This document shows positions 52,414 to 64,000 of a DNA stretch of 64,000 nucleotides, one piece after another. The notes under the pieces were generated by a model that saw only the letters and a program-made list of their open reading frames with translations, did not search any database and was not told the origin of the DNA. Origin of the DNA: Chamaecrista fasciculata (taxonomy: Eukaryota; Streptophyta; Magnoliopsida; Fabales; Fabaceae); the NCBI GenBank assembly GCA_003254925.1, contig QANZ01026731.1, positions 32,644-96,643 of the forward strand, read 5' to 3'. The translations under genes and the position numbers were made by a program. Numbering within the stretch: position 1 is the first letter of the stretch; every line of letters starts with the position of its first letter.

Positions 52414-53175
52414 TATCGAAGGAAAAATAAAATAAAATAAAATAAATAAATAAAACATAAAAATCGCGTCTACAATTTTGTTTCTGGAATTTTCGCGGGT
52501 GGGTCGGCCCAATCGAGTTGTCGTTCACATACCAATCCACATGAAACGCGTCGTCGGTGACGAATATTAAAAAAAACATTATAAAACGACGACTATGGCA
52601 TCAAAGATCTTATATTCTTATTTCTCAAGTCTCGACAACTTCTCGATTTGTGTTTTTCAATATAAAATCCAACCCAGCATGTGAAAACTTTATAGTCTTC
52701 TTGAAATATTAATTAGTTTAGACATATGGGTCTCGTGACATTATATCATAAACTTCCATTTCAGTTTTCATTACATCTCTCTTTTCCTTTTTCCTTTTAT
52801 CTATCAATCTCTCTTATAATTTAAAACCCGTGAAATTTTACGTTTCTTTTTTAATATGAAAATGTAAATAATATTGATAAAAACACAGAACATTATATAA
52901 TTATTTGAATTTCGTATACACAGCTACACGGACATATTACTTCTGTAATACAATAGTCTTTTTTAGCCTGAGACAAAAATAACAAAACATTTAACATAAA
53001 TGTTTGTCTTTATTCTTATATAACCTACTTAAATACTTAAACACATTTATTTCCCACCGATGTGGGGCTTGAAACCACCACAAGGACATGCTCCAAGCAT
53101 ATTTGCCTATTAATCTAACAATTCTACACTAATAAAAAATGGACAAGACTTATTTTCTCCACAATTTTTTCTATC
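52414..53175. other. AT-rich region upstream of the nucleoredoxin gene, no gene seen
   Basis: It contains the promoter of the - strand nucleoredoxin gene at its left end. The remainder is AT-rich without recognisable features. Confidence 0.4.
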
Positions 53176-53178
53176 TAA

Positions 53179-55076
53179 GGGTGCGTTTGGGATGTCTTTT
53201 ATGTTCATTTATGTTTCCTTCATCTCCCAATACTCTTTTAATACTAGAGCTACANATAGTCCTTCCTGCACTAATATAATTATTCTAGGGTAATATTTTT
53301 TGTGGTGTGAAAATTTATAAGCATAATTCAGAAACATTAATGAGAAAAAATATATTTTTGGTGGTGTGAAAATTTAATTACAGTTTGGTCAAAACTCTAA
53401 CACATATATGAGTAATTTTTTTGTGGTGAAAAAATAAATAAAAAATCAATAGAAGAAAAAAATTACAATTCTCAAATCCCAAAACTTTACAGTTTGGTCA
53501 CTCTTCCCGTATATATAGGGGTGGCAAATGGTTGGGTTGATTTTGTGTTGGGTTTTTAAATGGTTGGGTCATAAATGGGTCATTGACCCATTTATATTTT
53601 CTAAATGGGTCATGGGTGGGTCATGACCTATAAAATTAAGGGTTGACCCAACCCAACCTATGAACCCATTTTAAAGTATTTATATTATTAAATTTATAAA
53701 CTAATTAATTAGAATAATTTTTAAATTATTCAAATTTAGGACTAAATAGTATTTTTTTCAGATTTTGGACTGATTTGCAATTTCCACCTTTTTCATAATT
53801 TTAAAAATTACATTTTAACCCCACTTATTTTTTAAAATTTTCATTTTAGTCCTTGAATATCATGATCTAGGGACTTTTTTGTAAATTTTGAATATATTTA
53901 GGGGAATTATGTAATTTTTGCAAAATTCATCTTCCTTTCATTGAACTCACAGTTTGGTGGGACTAAAATGCATTATTTTTCCAAATTTAGGACTAATCTG
54001 TAATTTTATCATTTTTTCAATATTTTTCAAAATTACAATTTTAGTCCAATTTTTTTTATAATTTTCATTTTAATCCTCAAATATTATGGTTTAGGGATGT
54101 TTTTGTAAATTTTGAAATTTTTTAGGGTCATTTATAATTTTTGCAAAAGTTTATGAAATTAATATTCACCATTTCGTGAAACTACGTAGTTTTGATACAA
54201 ATCTGGGTTGGGTTGAGTAATCTATTGGTTTTATCCAACCCAACCCAAATTTTAATGGGTCAATTTTGGACTCAACCCATCTTGATCCATTATCTAAATG
54301 GGTTGGGTTGGGTTGGTTAATTTTGTAGTTGGTTGGGTTGGTGAGTAATGGGTTGAAATTGTCACCCATACGTATATTTATAGATAATATTTTTTTGTAC
54401 TATACACTATTGAGAAAAAATGTATAATTTATATAAAAAAATATACATATTGATTCATCATTCAGTATATATATGGCTAATATTTTTGGTTCTGCAACTA
54501 CTGAAGAACAAAATTTAGAAAAAAATACATAATTCAACCCCAGAAAATATACATTTTGGTCCCTCCTCTATTATATACATGGGTAATATTTTTTGTAGTA
54601 TTAAAATTTTAAAATAAATTAAAAGACAGTAAACAGGAAAAATATATAATGTAGTCCCCAAAAATTTACAATTCAATACTCAAAAATTACATTTTGGTCC
54701 CACATTCATACCTCCAACCTCCTTTTCCATACAACTACAAAAATCTCCTTTATTAACTTCTCCGTTAATACAAATTTCAAGGAAATCTTTTATCATACCA
54801 CTTTACTAACACCAAAATAACACTCATTTATTCTCCTTTATTTTTACCATTTTTACCCCTATACAACTTTAAAATACCAATACAATTATTTCAACCCACC
54901 ATAATCATTACATACCCTTTAAAATAATTTCACATCATAATTCCTCTTTTATCTCTAATTTTCCCAAACACCATTTACTAAAAACCTCATTTATAACACA
55001 GATCATTTACCTCTCCTTTATTACCTCCCTCTTCCTTTATCCTTTCTTTAACTCATAACCCCATCCAAACGTACCC
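53179..55076. mobile_element. PIF/Harbinger-type non-autonomous transposon (1.9 kb) with TAA target duplication
   Basis: The ends GGGTGCGTTTGGGATG and the reverse complement of CATCCAAACGTACCC match at most positions, and TAA flanks both sides (53176-53178 and 55077-55079), the typical target of PIF/Harbinger (Tourist-like) elements. No transposase is recognisable. A second element is nested inside, and a single N occurs at 53255. Confidence 0.7.
53516..54370. mobile_element. hAT-type non-autonomous element nested in the Harbinger-type element
   Basis: It starts TAGGGGTGGCAA and ends TTGTCACCCATA. The flanks CGTATATA (53508-53515) and CGTATATT (54371-54378) match at 7 of 8 bases. Near both ends are clusters of GGGTTGGGTT/AACCCAACCC subterminal repeats. 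The - strand frame at 54166-54369 is a product of these repeats, not a protein. Confidence 0.72.
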
Positions 55077-55079
55077 TAA

Positions 55080-55659
55080 GTTATCTTCCTGGGCAGGTAC
55101 ATTTATTTGCTCTTGAATTTTATTTAGACACTAAATTATTTGCCAAATATTTAGATTATGATTTATTAACGTAGTACAAATTCAGAACCAAATAATAAAT
55201 TTTCTCTAAGTTTTTGTTAAAATTTCTACAAAATATATTTTTTAATTTTTTTTTCTTATATTAATTACAACCATAATACAAAATATAATAACAATCATAA
55301 AAATTATAAAAAAAAAACAATTAACAATCTTTTTAAAAAAATCTTAGTCAAAACCTCAAGTTGGTATTAAATGTTTCATTTGTTTTAGATTGATCTTACT
55401 TATTTTCATAATTTTTCAAATTGGTCCCAAACAATTAAAAGTGGGCATATCTCTTTCGTTTCAAGTTTAAATGTGATGAGTTTAGAGCTATAAGTTGATT
55501 TCAAAGAGTCATTTCTCTATATAGTTAGGGTCGTCAACAAACATTGTCAATTATAATTCTAAAAGTGGGACACTCATATTATGATCAAACAAGCTAAGTT
55601 AGTTATATTTTTTCTTGCTACAAATCTAAATGTAACAATTTCATAACTTCAGTGAAGTG
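55080..55659. other. AT-rich spacer, no gene seen
   Basis: Nothing is recognisable between the Harbinger-type element and the NB-ARC fragment. Confidence 0.4.
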
Positions 55660-56080
55660 ACCTTCCAATCTCCTCTATGTGGGGTTGGATCCACTTTGGC
55701 AGTTGGACGTTTAATGATCGTTGAGTTAATGATTCCAACCACGAAGGAAATTTTGTAGGCTTTAAATGACTCCAGTATAAGCATCATTGGTGTTTATGGA
55801 TTAGGCAGTATAGGCAAGAGCACCCTAATGAAACAAGTTGCTAGACATGCTAAGGATGAAATGTTATTTGATATTGTGGTTATGGCAAGAGTATCTTAAA
55901 ATCCAAACCAGGAAAGAATTCAAGGTGAAATAGCAGATTAGCTAGATCTAGAACTTGGCAGATCATATAGATGGCGTCAGATGATACGGGAGAAAAAAGA
56001 TCCTCATCATATTGGATGATATTTGGGAAACAATTAAGCTAGGGAAAGTAGGGATTATTTGTAGGAAAAAAAATTGATTT
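55660..56080 (+). pseudogene. NB-ARC (CC-NBS-LRR resistance gene) fragment
   Basis: Conceptual translation gives DSSISIIGVYGLGSIGKSTL (a P-loop in which the usual GGIGKTTL is altered), FDIVVMARVS (RNBS-A-like) and ILIILDDIWE (kinase 2). In-frame stops occur before the P-loop (EIL*AL), after MARVS and within the following helix, and a frameshift separates the kinase-2 part. No coiled-coil, ARC2 or LRR part remains nearby. It is a decayed fragment of an RPS2/RPS5-like resistance gene. Confidence 0.8.
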
Positions 56081-58453
56081 GAAGAATGCAGAAGTCCTAT
56101 CCAGAGATGATTCTTTGGGCTGCAAACTATTTCTGATGGCTAGACAAAAATTATTTTAAATTATGAATTATTATTAGTCAAAATATTTAAATGCATAATA
56201 TAAGACTTAAATATATGTTGCGTAATAAAAGGAAATAAACAAAGGAAGAAGGAACAAAGGCCTAGAAAATAAAAAGGCTCAAAATGAGAAAAAGAAAAGA
56301 AAAGAGATCAACTCCATTAAAGCAAGTACAAAAATTAAAAAAAAAAAAGCATAGGCTCCAAATGAAGCCAGAAGAAAATGAACTAATTGTAAATGCAAAA
56401 AGGGACTAATGGAGTCTTATATATATATATATATATTTATAGGAACAAAATTGAATTATGTACGATATGTCCATAATAAAACAAGTGTGTATATATATAT
56501 ATTTATAGGAATAATCTAAAATGCAACTTGTTGCATGGATGCAATATGAGTGAAGTGGCACAATTATAATCATTAATGTAACCCGATAGTTCTAAATAAT
56601 AAATAGGCAACATGTTAAAGAGGCAAATTTCATATTATGCTTAAAATTAGTATATTTTCTATAAAACTTAGACTTCTTGTAAATTAGTCCCTAAAACAAT
56701 AAATAATTAGGAAAATTAATCATTTGATCCATATTTTTTATCTTAATTTTAAATTTAGTCCCTATAGTTTATTTTTAAAAAAAATTATTTTGACCAAAAT
56801 GCACAACACCCTCCCCCGAACTCTGAAGTTTACCCCCCTCCCCCACCCCCTAAAATTTGAAATTGCATAAAACACTCCCTTGAATTTTTCTTTTTGTGTG
56901 AGAAAACCCCTTCTATTAAACCTCAATAACAGAAATCCAAATCAAATCAACATCCAAGGAGCAAAAATTAATTTATAAAAATGCCAAATATACTTCTTAT
57001 GTGGCAAATAATTAACTTTTGAAAATTAAAAAATAATACCAAAATAAATCCCAACAGCCCCAACCCTAAACGTAGACCCAAAATGGCAACGACGAGAGCA
57101 GCCCAAGTTTTCTCTCAATCGCAGTACGGGTGGTGGTCTTCATTATTCATTTAATGTTTATGGGACACTTGATTTCATCCACACCATTTCACTCTTTTTT
57201 CTAATCACTCACCATTCATTGATTCAAGAGTTCTCAAATGTCTTCCACATTGAATGCCAATGCCAAGTAACAATTTCTTTACCATTCTTATGTGGAAAGA
57301 ACCTTACCTATCTTGCCCCAAAATCACATCCTTGTTAGATTGCTTTAACTTTTAAGACGATAGTGATGAGGATTAGGACGATGACGGCGACCTGAATAAG
57401 TATGAAGATGATGATGTTGAGGATTTCAATGATGAGGGGTTGCCGGTCATTTTTTTTTTGCGATTGTGTAAATTTTTTGGCGACTATGTGATTTTTCGGC
57501 GGCTTACCAGTCATTTTGTTTACAAAATGGAGGTTGTCATTGAACTCAGGAGATCAAAAAACCTTGGAATAAGAGTTTTCGTAGTCGTCGGAGTCACCGT
57601 GTATCTCGCCGAAAAGTTCGCCGGAGACTGGAGGGACCAAAATGAAACTTTGAACAAACTTGAGTGACCAAAATAAGACTTTAGCCCCAAAAAATTGAGA
57701 TTAACGTATAATTAACAACAATGTGAAACGCTGGAGGCATAACTGACACAAAACAAATCTTGAGAGCATAACTGAAACTGACCCCAAACGTTGAGAGCAC
57801 CAACAAGTTTTTTACCTAGATTCTATGTGTCATAATTTTATTTGTCAAATCTATTACATGCTATGCTCCAAAATAAAACTTTACATCATAGTCTAACCTA
57901 TTTATATATAATTTTGTTTGTTTCTGTATATGTATACAAGTATATGTAATAGTTCTCTTTGCTCTTATTTTTTTAAACTAAGACTAAGACAGAAGAAAAT
58001 AAAAGTGAACCGAGAAACAATCAGTTCATGGTGGAGCATTAGTTGGCTACTTCAACCGTAGCTCCTCAATTGTGGGATTGAAATTCTCATATAATTTAAA
58101 TGTATTCCCATTATACAAGCTCTGCATCTTGATTGCTCAGCAGTAGATTCTTGATTAGTCTTCATTTTTTTTTTTCTTATAGAGCTTGTTGCATTCATAG
58201 ACTTTTAGCCTCAATTCTTCAAATATTTAAAACGAGAATGATATCACTGCATTTAGTATTTTGTGACCAATTCAAGAAATTATTGAAACATGTAGAACTA
58301 ATTTAAAATAAATAAAATATTTAGGGCTAATTTGAGGTTTTGGCCAAATTCAAACTTAGGGTATTCACTATTAGATAATTGACAATGCGTTACTCACTCC
58401 ATTACAAGGGTTTAATCCGAATGAGGGTGAAGTGAGATTGGAAAGAAAGTAAC
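56081..58453. other. Spacer before the PPR gene, no gene seen
   Basis: AT-rich with TA microsatellites near 56419-56437 and 56491-56505 and a C-rich patch (about 56808-56850). The frame at 57440-57667 lies in a dispersed-repeat-like stretch (GGGACCAAAATGAAACTTTG and similar) and has no family resemblance. Confidence 0.4.
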
Positions 58454-60748
58454 ATGAATTCTCCTCCTAGGTCGTCGAATTCGCCGTCGTCTGATTCCGA
58501 TCTTCTTCAAACCATAACCACCATCCTCACCGCCGACGACGGCGGCGGCGATCCATCGCACCATCTCAAACACTACATTCCCCACCTCACTTCAAATCTC
58601 CCTCTCCTTCTCTCTATCTTCTCTTCCAAATCCCTCGCTTCTCGTCCCGCCACCCTCTTCTCCTTTTTCCGGTGGCTTCAAACTCACTCTCCGACCGCCG
58701 TCTACGGCAGTCCCTTCCCTCTCCTCACTCTCGTCTCTCGTCTCTTCCGATACAACAAATTCCCCGACGCTAAGTCTCTTCTCCTCTCTTTCATCTCCTC
58801 CGATCGCAACCACTCTCTCCACGCTTCTCTTCTTAAACAGCCTCGCCTCGTTCCTAAAGCCTCCAAAGCCCTACTTGATACTTCAATCGGAGCCTACGTT
58901 CAAGCCGGCCATCCTCATCTCGCTCTGCAGATTTTCAAGAAGATGAAGCGTTTGCGCATGAAACCTAATCTGCTCACTTGCAATACGCTTATCAATGCGC
59001 TGGTAAGAGGCTCGTCTTCGTATTCTCTGTCCAATTCCAGGGATGTTTTCAATGATGCGATTGAACTTCAGGTGAAACCTAACACTAACACTTTTAACAT
59101 ATTGATTCATGGGTATTGTGCGGATAATAAGTTTGAGGAAGCTGTTAAGCTAATGAATCAGATGGGTGAGTTTGGATGTTCACCTGATAATGTCACTTAT
59201 AATACCATTTTGAATGCACTCTGTAAGACAGGTCAGTTGAGTAAGGTGCGGGAAATGTTGCTTGACATGAAAGAGACTGGCTTGGTTCCAAATAGGAACA
59301 CATATAATATTTTGGTGCATGGTTATTGTAGATTAAAATGGTTAAAGGAGGCCGCGCATATTATGGAGTTGATGACACAAAATAATATGTTGCCAGATAT
59401 TTGGACTTACAATACAATGATAAGGGGCTTGTGTGATGATGGTAAGATTGATGAAGCTATTAGGCTTAGAGATGAGATGGAGAATTTGAAATTGATACCT
59501 GACGTTGTTACATATAACACTTTGATTGATGGGTGTTTTGAGTGGCGGGGCAGTGTAGAGGCATTCAAGTTAATTGAGGAAATGAAGATTAAAGGAGTCC
59601 AGATGAATTCAGTGACTCACAATATAATGGTGAAGTGGTTCATTAAGGAAGGTAAAATTGATGAAGCTAACAAAATTGTAATGAAGATGGTAGAAAGTGG
59701 GTTTTCTCCAGACACTTTTACTTATAATACCATGATTAGTGGTTATTGTAAAGCAGGGAATTTTGAAGAAGCGTTCAAGATGATGGATGAAATGGTGAGG
59801 AAGGGGTTGAAAGCTGATACTATTACACTTAATACTGTATTACATGCTTTGTGTGCAGAGATGAAACTTGAGGAGGCAAATGAGTTAGTCAAGAAGGCCC
59901 AGAAACGAGGCTATATTCTTGATGAAGTAACCTATGGAACACTAATCATGGGATACTTTAAGGATGAACAAAGGGACAAAGCTCTGAAGCTATGGGATGA
60001 GATGAAGGAGAAGGGAATTATTCCTAGTATTATCACTTATAACACATTAATTAGAGGGCTGTGCATGTCCTTAAAAACTGATCAAGCAGTAGAGAAATTG
60101 AACGAGCTAATAGAGAGGGGTTTGTTGCCTGATGAAATTACATACAACATAATCATTCTTGGTTACTGCAGGGAGAAAATGGTGGAGAAAGCATTTCAAT
60201 TCCACAACAAAATGGTTGAGAATTCATTCAAGCCAGATATCTTTACATGTAACATTCTTCTTTGTGGACTTTGTAAGGAGGGTATGCTTGAGAAGGCTCT
60301 TAAACTTTTTAACTCATGGATCTCTAAAGGGAAGCTTGTTGATGCAGTTACATACAACACAATGATATCTGGCCTTTGCAAAGAAGAGAGGTTTGATGAT
60401 GCATTTGATCTTATTACTGAAATGGAAGAAAAACAATTAGGGCCTGATCAGTATACTTATGATGCCATCTCTGCTGCACTTAATGATGCTGGTAGAACTG
60501 AAGAAGCAGAGAAATTCCAATCAAAACTTAAAGAGACAGGGCAAGATGTGAAGATTCTTGATACCTCCCAAGAACCCGATTCCTGTTCTGTACTTTACTC
60601 AGATCAAATAAGTGATTTGTGTGCTCAAGGGAGGCATAAGGAGGCAATGAGATTATATCAAGAGTCGGAACAGAAAGGGGTTACAGTAAATAAATATGCC
60701 TACATCAAGCTAATGGATGGGATCTTGAAGAGGAGAACATGCATATAA
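58454..60748 (+). CDS. P-class pentatricopeptide repeat (PPR) protein
   Basis: Single exon, 764 residues. About the first 130 residues are Ser/Pro-rich and then hydrophobic-helical (LLLSIFSSKSLASRPATLFS). From about residue 150 to 690 there are roughly 15 consecutive 35-residue P-type PPR motifs, each with a VTYNTLI-G-C-xG-EEA-LM-M--G-PD pattern. There is no DYW, E or SMR domain at the C-terminus. P-class PPR proteins bind organellar RNA in a base-specific manner and mostly act in mitochondria or chloroplasts. The N-terminus does not give a clear targeting call. The lack of introns is typical of the family. It resembles, from memory, Arabidopsis At2g16880. The start is the first ATG, with GAAAGAAAGTAAC just upstream. 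Confidence 0.93.
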   Translation: MNSPPRSSNSPSSDSDLLQTITTILTADDGGGDPSHHLKHYIPHLTSNLPLLLSIFSSKSLASRPATLFSFFRWLQTHSPTAVYGSPFPLLTLVSRLFRYNKFPDAKSLLLSFISSDRNHSLHASLLKQPRLVPKASKALLDTSIGAYVQAGHPHLALQIFKKMKRLRMKPNLLTCNTLINALVRGSSSYSLSNSRDVFNDAIELQVKPNTNTFNILIHGYCADNKFEEAVKLMNQMGEFGCSPDNVTYNTILNALCKTGQLSKVREMLLDMKETGLVPNRNTYNILVHGYCRLKWLKEAAHIMELMTQNNMLPDIWTYNTMIRGLCDDGKIDEAIRLRDEMENLKLIPDVVTYNTLIDGCFEWRGSVEAFKLIEEMKIKGVQMNSVTHNIMVKWFIKEGKIDEANKIVMKMVESGFSPDTFTYNTMISGYCKAGNFEEAFKMMDEMVRKGLKADTITLNTVLHALCAEMKLEEANELVKKAQKRGYILDEVTYGTLIMGYFKDEQRDKALKLWDEMKEKGIIPSIITYNTLIRGLCMSLKTDQAVEKLNELIERGLLPDEITYNIIILGYCREKMVEKAFQFHNKMVENSFKPDIFTCNILLCGLCKEGMLEKALKLFNSWISKGKLVDAVTYNTMISGLCKEERFDDAFDLITEMEEKQLGPDQYTYDAISAALNDAGRTEEAEKFQSKLKETGQDVKILDTSQEPDSCSVLYSDQISDLCAQGRHKEAMRLYQESEQKGVTVNKYAYIKLMDGILKRRTCI

Positions 60749-63700
60749 AAGGTTGTCTGATTAAATATATCTTGCAATCATGTATGCAAGGAAATTATTT
60801 CAGCACCTGGATTCGCTATTCAGTGCTGAACTTGAATGATATGGCAGAGGTGACATTGGTATGAGATGGTGACTTTTAATGAATTCAAGAACAAGAAATT
60901 GCTTTTTGGAAAATGACTTGAAGGTTGCATTTGATACTGCAATGGACTCTTTAAGAGGTATGGTTGTTATTTGCTATTTCACTACAGTATTTGATGATGA
61001 TATTGCCTGTGAAAATTTTGTATAGTTATTGAGTTATTCAGACTCAAACACGCTTGGACACACAGTCACAAACTAATCGAATCTTGCAGTCACTTTCTGA
61101 AAAAATGTGGTCATTTAGTTATTTAAAGGATATACCATTTTTTTATTTTGTAAGATGATCCTTAGATTTTTTTAAACATAATGGTAAAAGATGATATCTT
61201 TGTGGAAAGCATTTGTTATCATAGTGATAAGCTAGCAAGCTCATTTTGACATTAACATAACACAGGTGTTTCCTAAAAAGAAACAAGGGTGAAATGGGTT
61301 CACGAGAGGCCACGCCATAGTGACATAACAAACGAAGAATCTGAATTAACGAGGATATCAATGTAATCAGAGATACAAAACCAAATTGTGCAGGTTTTAG
61401 AGGAATTGATTGAGGCTATGGAGCTGGGAGGATTGACAAAATCGCCAAAATGAGCATTATGTGATGGATGAATCTGCTTGTCCAGTTTGAGGAGGTAAGT
61501 ACGCGATGTTATTAAGGCAGTTAGTTATATGAGAGAACGTAAAGAAGTAATATATCGGTGTACAAAAGTTGTAGATGATTAGTACTTAATTTTGAGAAAC
61601 TTTCCTTTTGAACTTTTCCGTGATATAAGGAGTATACCATGTCTCTTTATTTTCCTGAAGTTCCTCTCTTTAATTGCTAAACTAGCGAAAAAAAAGTAGA
61701 ACTCACAAAAGGATTTAACATTTAATTTTCATTATGTTTCGTAATTGTCGCCTAATTTTTTGGTCATATAAAAGAGATAGCAAATAAGTCATAAATTTTA
61801 AACCATATGCCAGCAGAATCTCAAAGTATGAAGATAAATTAAAATTCTAATCCGGATTTTATCAATCAAATATTCAAATCCATGATATTAAAACCATGTA
61901 CCAGCAAGATCCATATTAAAGCATTAAACAAAATCTGTGAGAGAGCAGTATATTTTCAAAATCAACTGGGTCAGTTTTGGTTGTCTTTGGTGCATTTTAG
62001 CAAACATTTATTAAAAGAATTGTGAACCAAATCAATAACGGGTTTCAGGTTTGAGCAACATGGTCAGGCTGGTCCGAGAATTTGAACACTGGATCAAAGT
62101 GCAGATTGTAGAGCTTAGAAGAAAGAGAGTCCAAATTTTATGGTATGTTCGAAAAGAGATTAAAGAGGGTAAATAGAGAGAGCAGGAGAGGTATGAAATC
62201 CTTTCCCCTTGTTTGGGAGTTAAAAAATTGGAGAGAAAGATGATGATAGATTAATTTTTAATTCTCTATTCTTCTTTCCTTTCATACATTCTAAATATCT
62301 TATATTAGAATATTTTGGAGGAAGTGTGGCTTCTCAAACAAGAGGAAGAAGTAAGTGTCCAATGATCCAATCTCTCCCATTTCCTTCAATTCCTAATTGT
62401 AAAACAATTTTACATATTTAGATTTGAGAATTATTGGAGTAGGGGAGCCAAGCCACCGCTTGTATGATACATCTATTTAATATTAATTACATGTAAGTTG
62501 AAAATCTCGGACACATCTGCTTTTCTGTTCGGTGAGGTTAATCCAATTGAAATGAAAGATTACCCAATCCATTGAATATGTTTACAAGTTTAGATGCTGT
62601 TATCCTTCGTCACAAAGAGGTGATCCAAAGAGACCAAGACCAGCTATCAAATTGCCTGCAATTAGATTTATAGATTCTAATGTACACAAGCTAAAAAGTA
62701 TGGACACTGACATCAACACCAAATACAACTTAGATACACACTGGAATACGTTAATACTTGCAATGCCAAAATATAATTTGATTAGTCATATGTATCTGAT
62801 ACAAGCACCCAACAATAAGATTGTACACAGGACAACACAAAACGACACTACAAATCTGCCACCCAACAAAGTAGTGTCAAGTTTTATTTCAAATGTCACT
62901 TGCGTCGTAAGTTCAACATGTTGTCAAACACATTGATGCCTTATTTGATAGGGTATCTGTGCTTATAGCACGTGACAATGCTTGCCATTACTACCGGACA
63001 TGATCTTACGTATAAAGTTCTACAAACTTCATCATATGCTTATTTACAGTATGTTTGACAACCAGGAGAGGAATGAGAGATTATCTTGATATATCTTTTT
63101 TCCTTGGGAGAGTAATAGAGGATGGAGGGATTACATATTAATATTTTATTATCTTTCCCTCTATTTTTTAACTTTCCAAACAAAGGAAAGAGATCTCAAT
63201 CATCTCTTTCACTCTCCCATTTTTCTCTTTAATCTTCAATCTAAACATACTTAAGGTATAATATCAGTGAGATGAACTTGGTCTGGGAAAAAAGTGATGG
63301 CCAAATTTTAGATTTGAATTACTTCTAACGATTCACAATAAAGTTACCCCATTAACAGATGTTGACTGGTTTATAGACAATGCATGGAAGGCGGAGAACA
63401 TGGCTTTTCGTCTAGTGAGATGTTCGTTATCATACAATTTTTTGAGTTAGAATTGGCTTGATTCTAGTTTGAATTCTTACCTTAAACGGGTCAATGGTAG
63501 TACTTTAAAAACTTCCACCTTTATAGAACTTATCAGGTGTTATGCGAATTGTAAGAGTTGTTTTCCTGTAGAATTTCTCCTTTAAACATACTGAGGAACA
63601 TATGAAAGGCATCTCTGCCTTTTCAATACTCTTAATTATATAACAATTCATTCTCACCTTTTGTGTTTTTACTCTCAATTTTTCATTCAACTTTTGGTTA

Positions 63701-64000
63701 TTTCGCAAGAGATTGACCAAACTATCAATGGCTTAGAGTAAATAAAGGTAACGAATTTCTAAAATGCAGAGAACAACTTTCATTTATTGAGATGTGAGAA
63801 TGAGAACCATACAGGAATTTGGTACAACCCTGTGATATTACTTTTATAAAGACAAATATAATGGACGCATATTTCAGATGGCAAGATTTTCACACAGCCT
63901 GCAAGCAAATAAGTCGCAAAGCTGAAGCAAAACCCTTTCTCTGCTTTCTGTCTGGAGATGACCATACGATTGAAATGAAAGAATAACCAATCCATTGAAT
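60749..64000. other. Region downstream of the PPR gene, repeats only
   Basis: The first few hundred bases may be PPR 3' UTR. Two short inverted-repeat elements are suggested at about 62205-62347 (CCTTGTTTGGGAG/TCTCAAACAAGAGG) and 63048-63254 (AGTATGTTT/AAACATACT). A 32-bp sequence occurs twice (62546-62577 and 63969-64000). No coding gene is visible. Confidence 0.4.
63783..63788 (-). terminator. Possible poly(A) signal of a - strand gene extending beyond the window
   Basis: AATAAA on - sits in CTCAATAAATGAAAG, downstream of about 200 bases that look like a mixed-composition 3' UTR. The gene itself would lie beyond the right edge. Confidence 0.25.

Noticed and set aside
54166..54369. A - strand frame rich in NPT and PTHLDNG-like patterns
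   Set aside because: It is produced by the GGGTTGGGTT subterminal repeats of the nested hAT-type element.

Overview
This is nuclear DNA from a flowering plant, a eudicot. The coding exons are separated by introns with GT-AG ends, the intergenic DNA is AT-rich and full of transposon debris, and the products include plant-specific families: BOI/SBP-type RING protein, naphthoate synthase with a peroxisomal PTS2 signal, plant nucleoredoxin, DUF220 and P-class PPR. The species cannot be fixed from the sequence. It is a draft assembly, with one gap of 968 N and six single-N joins.

Left third (1-23.7 kb): a RING E3 ligase gene on + (CDS 3250-5222, long leader intron with a LINE RNase H fragment); a remnant of a QCR8 (cytochrome bc1 subunit 8) gene on - whose last two exons, 6676-6724 and 10343-10446, are separated by an intron holding a 2.4-kb solo LTR with a perfect 5-bp target duplication and a second, Copia-like LTR; a pyroglutamyl-peptidase I gene on + (12628-14570); then about 9 kb without genes, with the N gap, local duplications and a 529-bp terminal-inverted-repeat element.

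Middle (23.8-45 kb), all on +: a secreted GH28 polygalacturonase with a proline-rich N-terminal segment (23814-28264), naphthoate synthase of phylloquinone synthesis (29652-34535, last intron swollen by an LTR-type insertion), an ARF1-class GTPase (37165-39757) and pantothenate kinase (41364-44909).

Right third (45.7-64 kb): two genes on -, a DUF220 protein (45731-47729) and nucleoredoxin NRX1 (49890-52313, with an assembly-duplicated stretch in intron 1); then a nested DNA transposon pair, an NB-ARC pseudogene fragment and an intronless PPR gene on + (58454-60748). The last 3 kb holds repeats and perhaps the 3' end of another - strand gene.

The genes are independent housekeeping and cell-wall genes, not a pathway cluster. 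Their order recalls Arabidopsis chromosome 1 (from memory, to be checked). I see no undescribed biological system. The most informative signals are the split QCR8 remnant, assembly joins that leave false or doubtful duplications, an array of six alternately oriented copies of a short hairpin arm, and nested transposons with readable target-site duplications.
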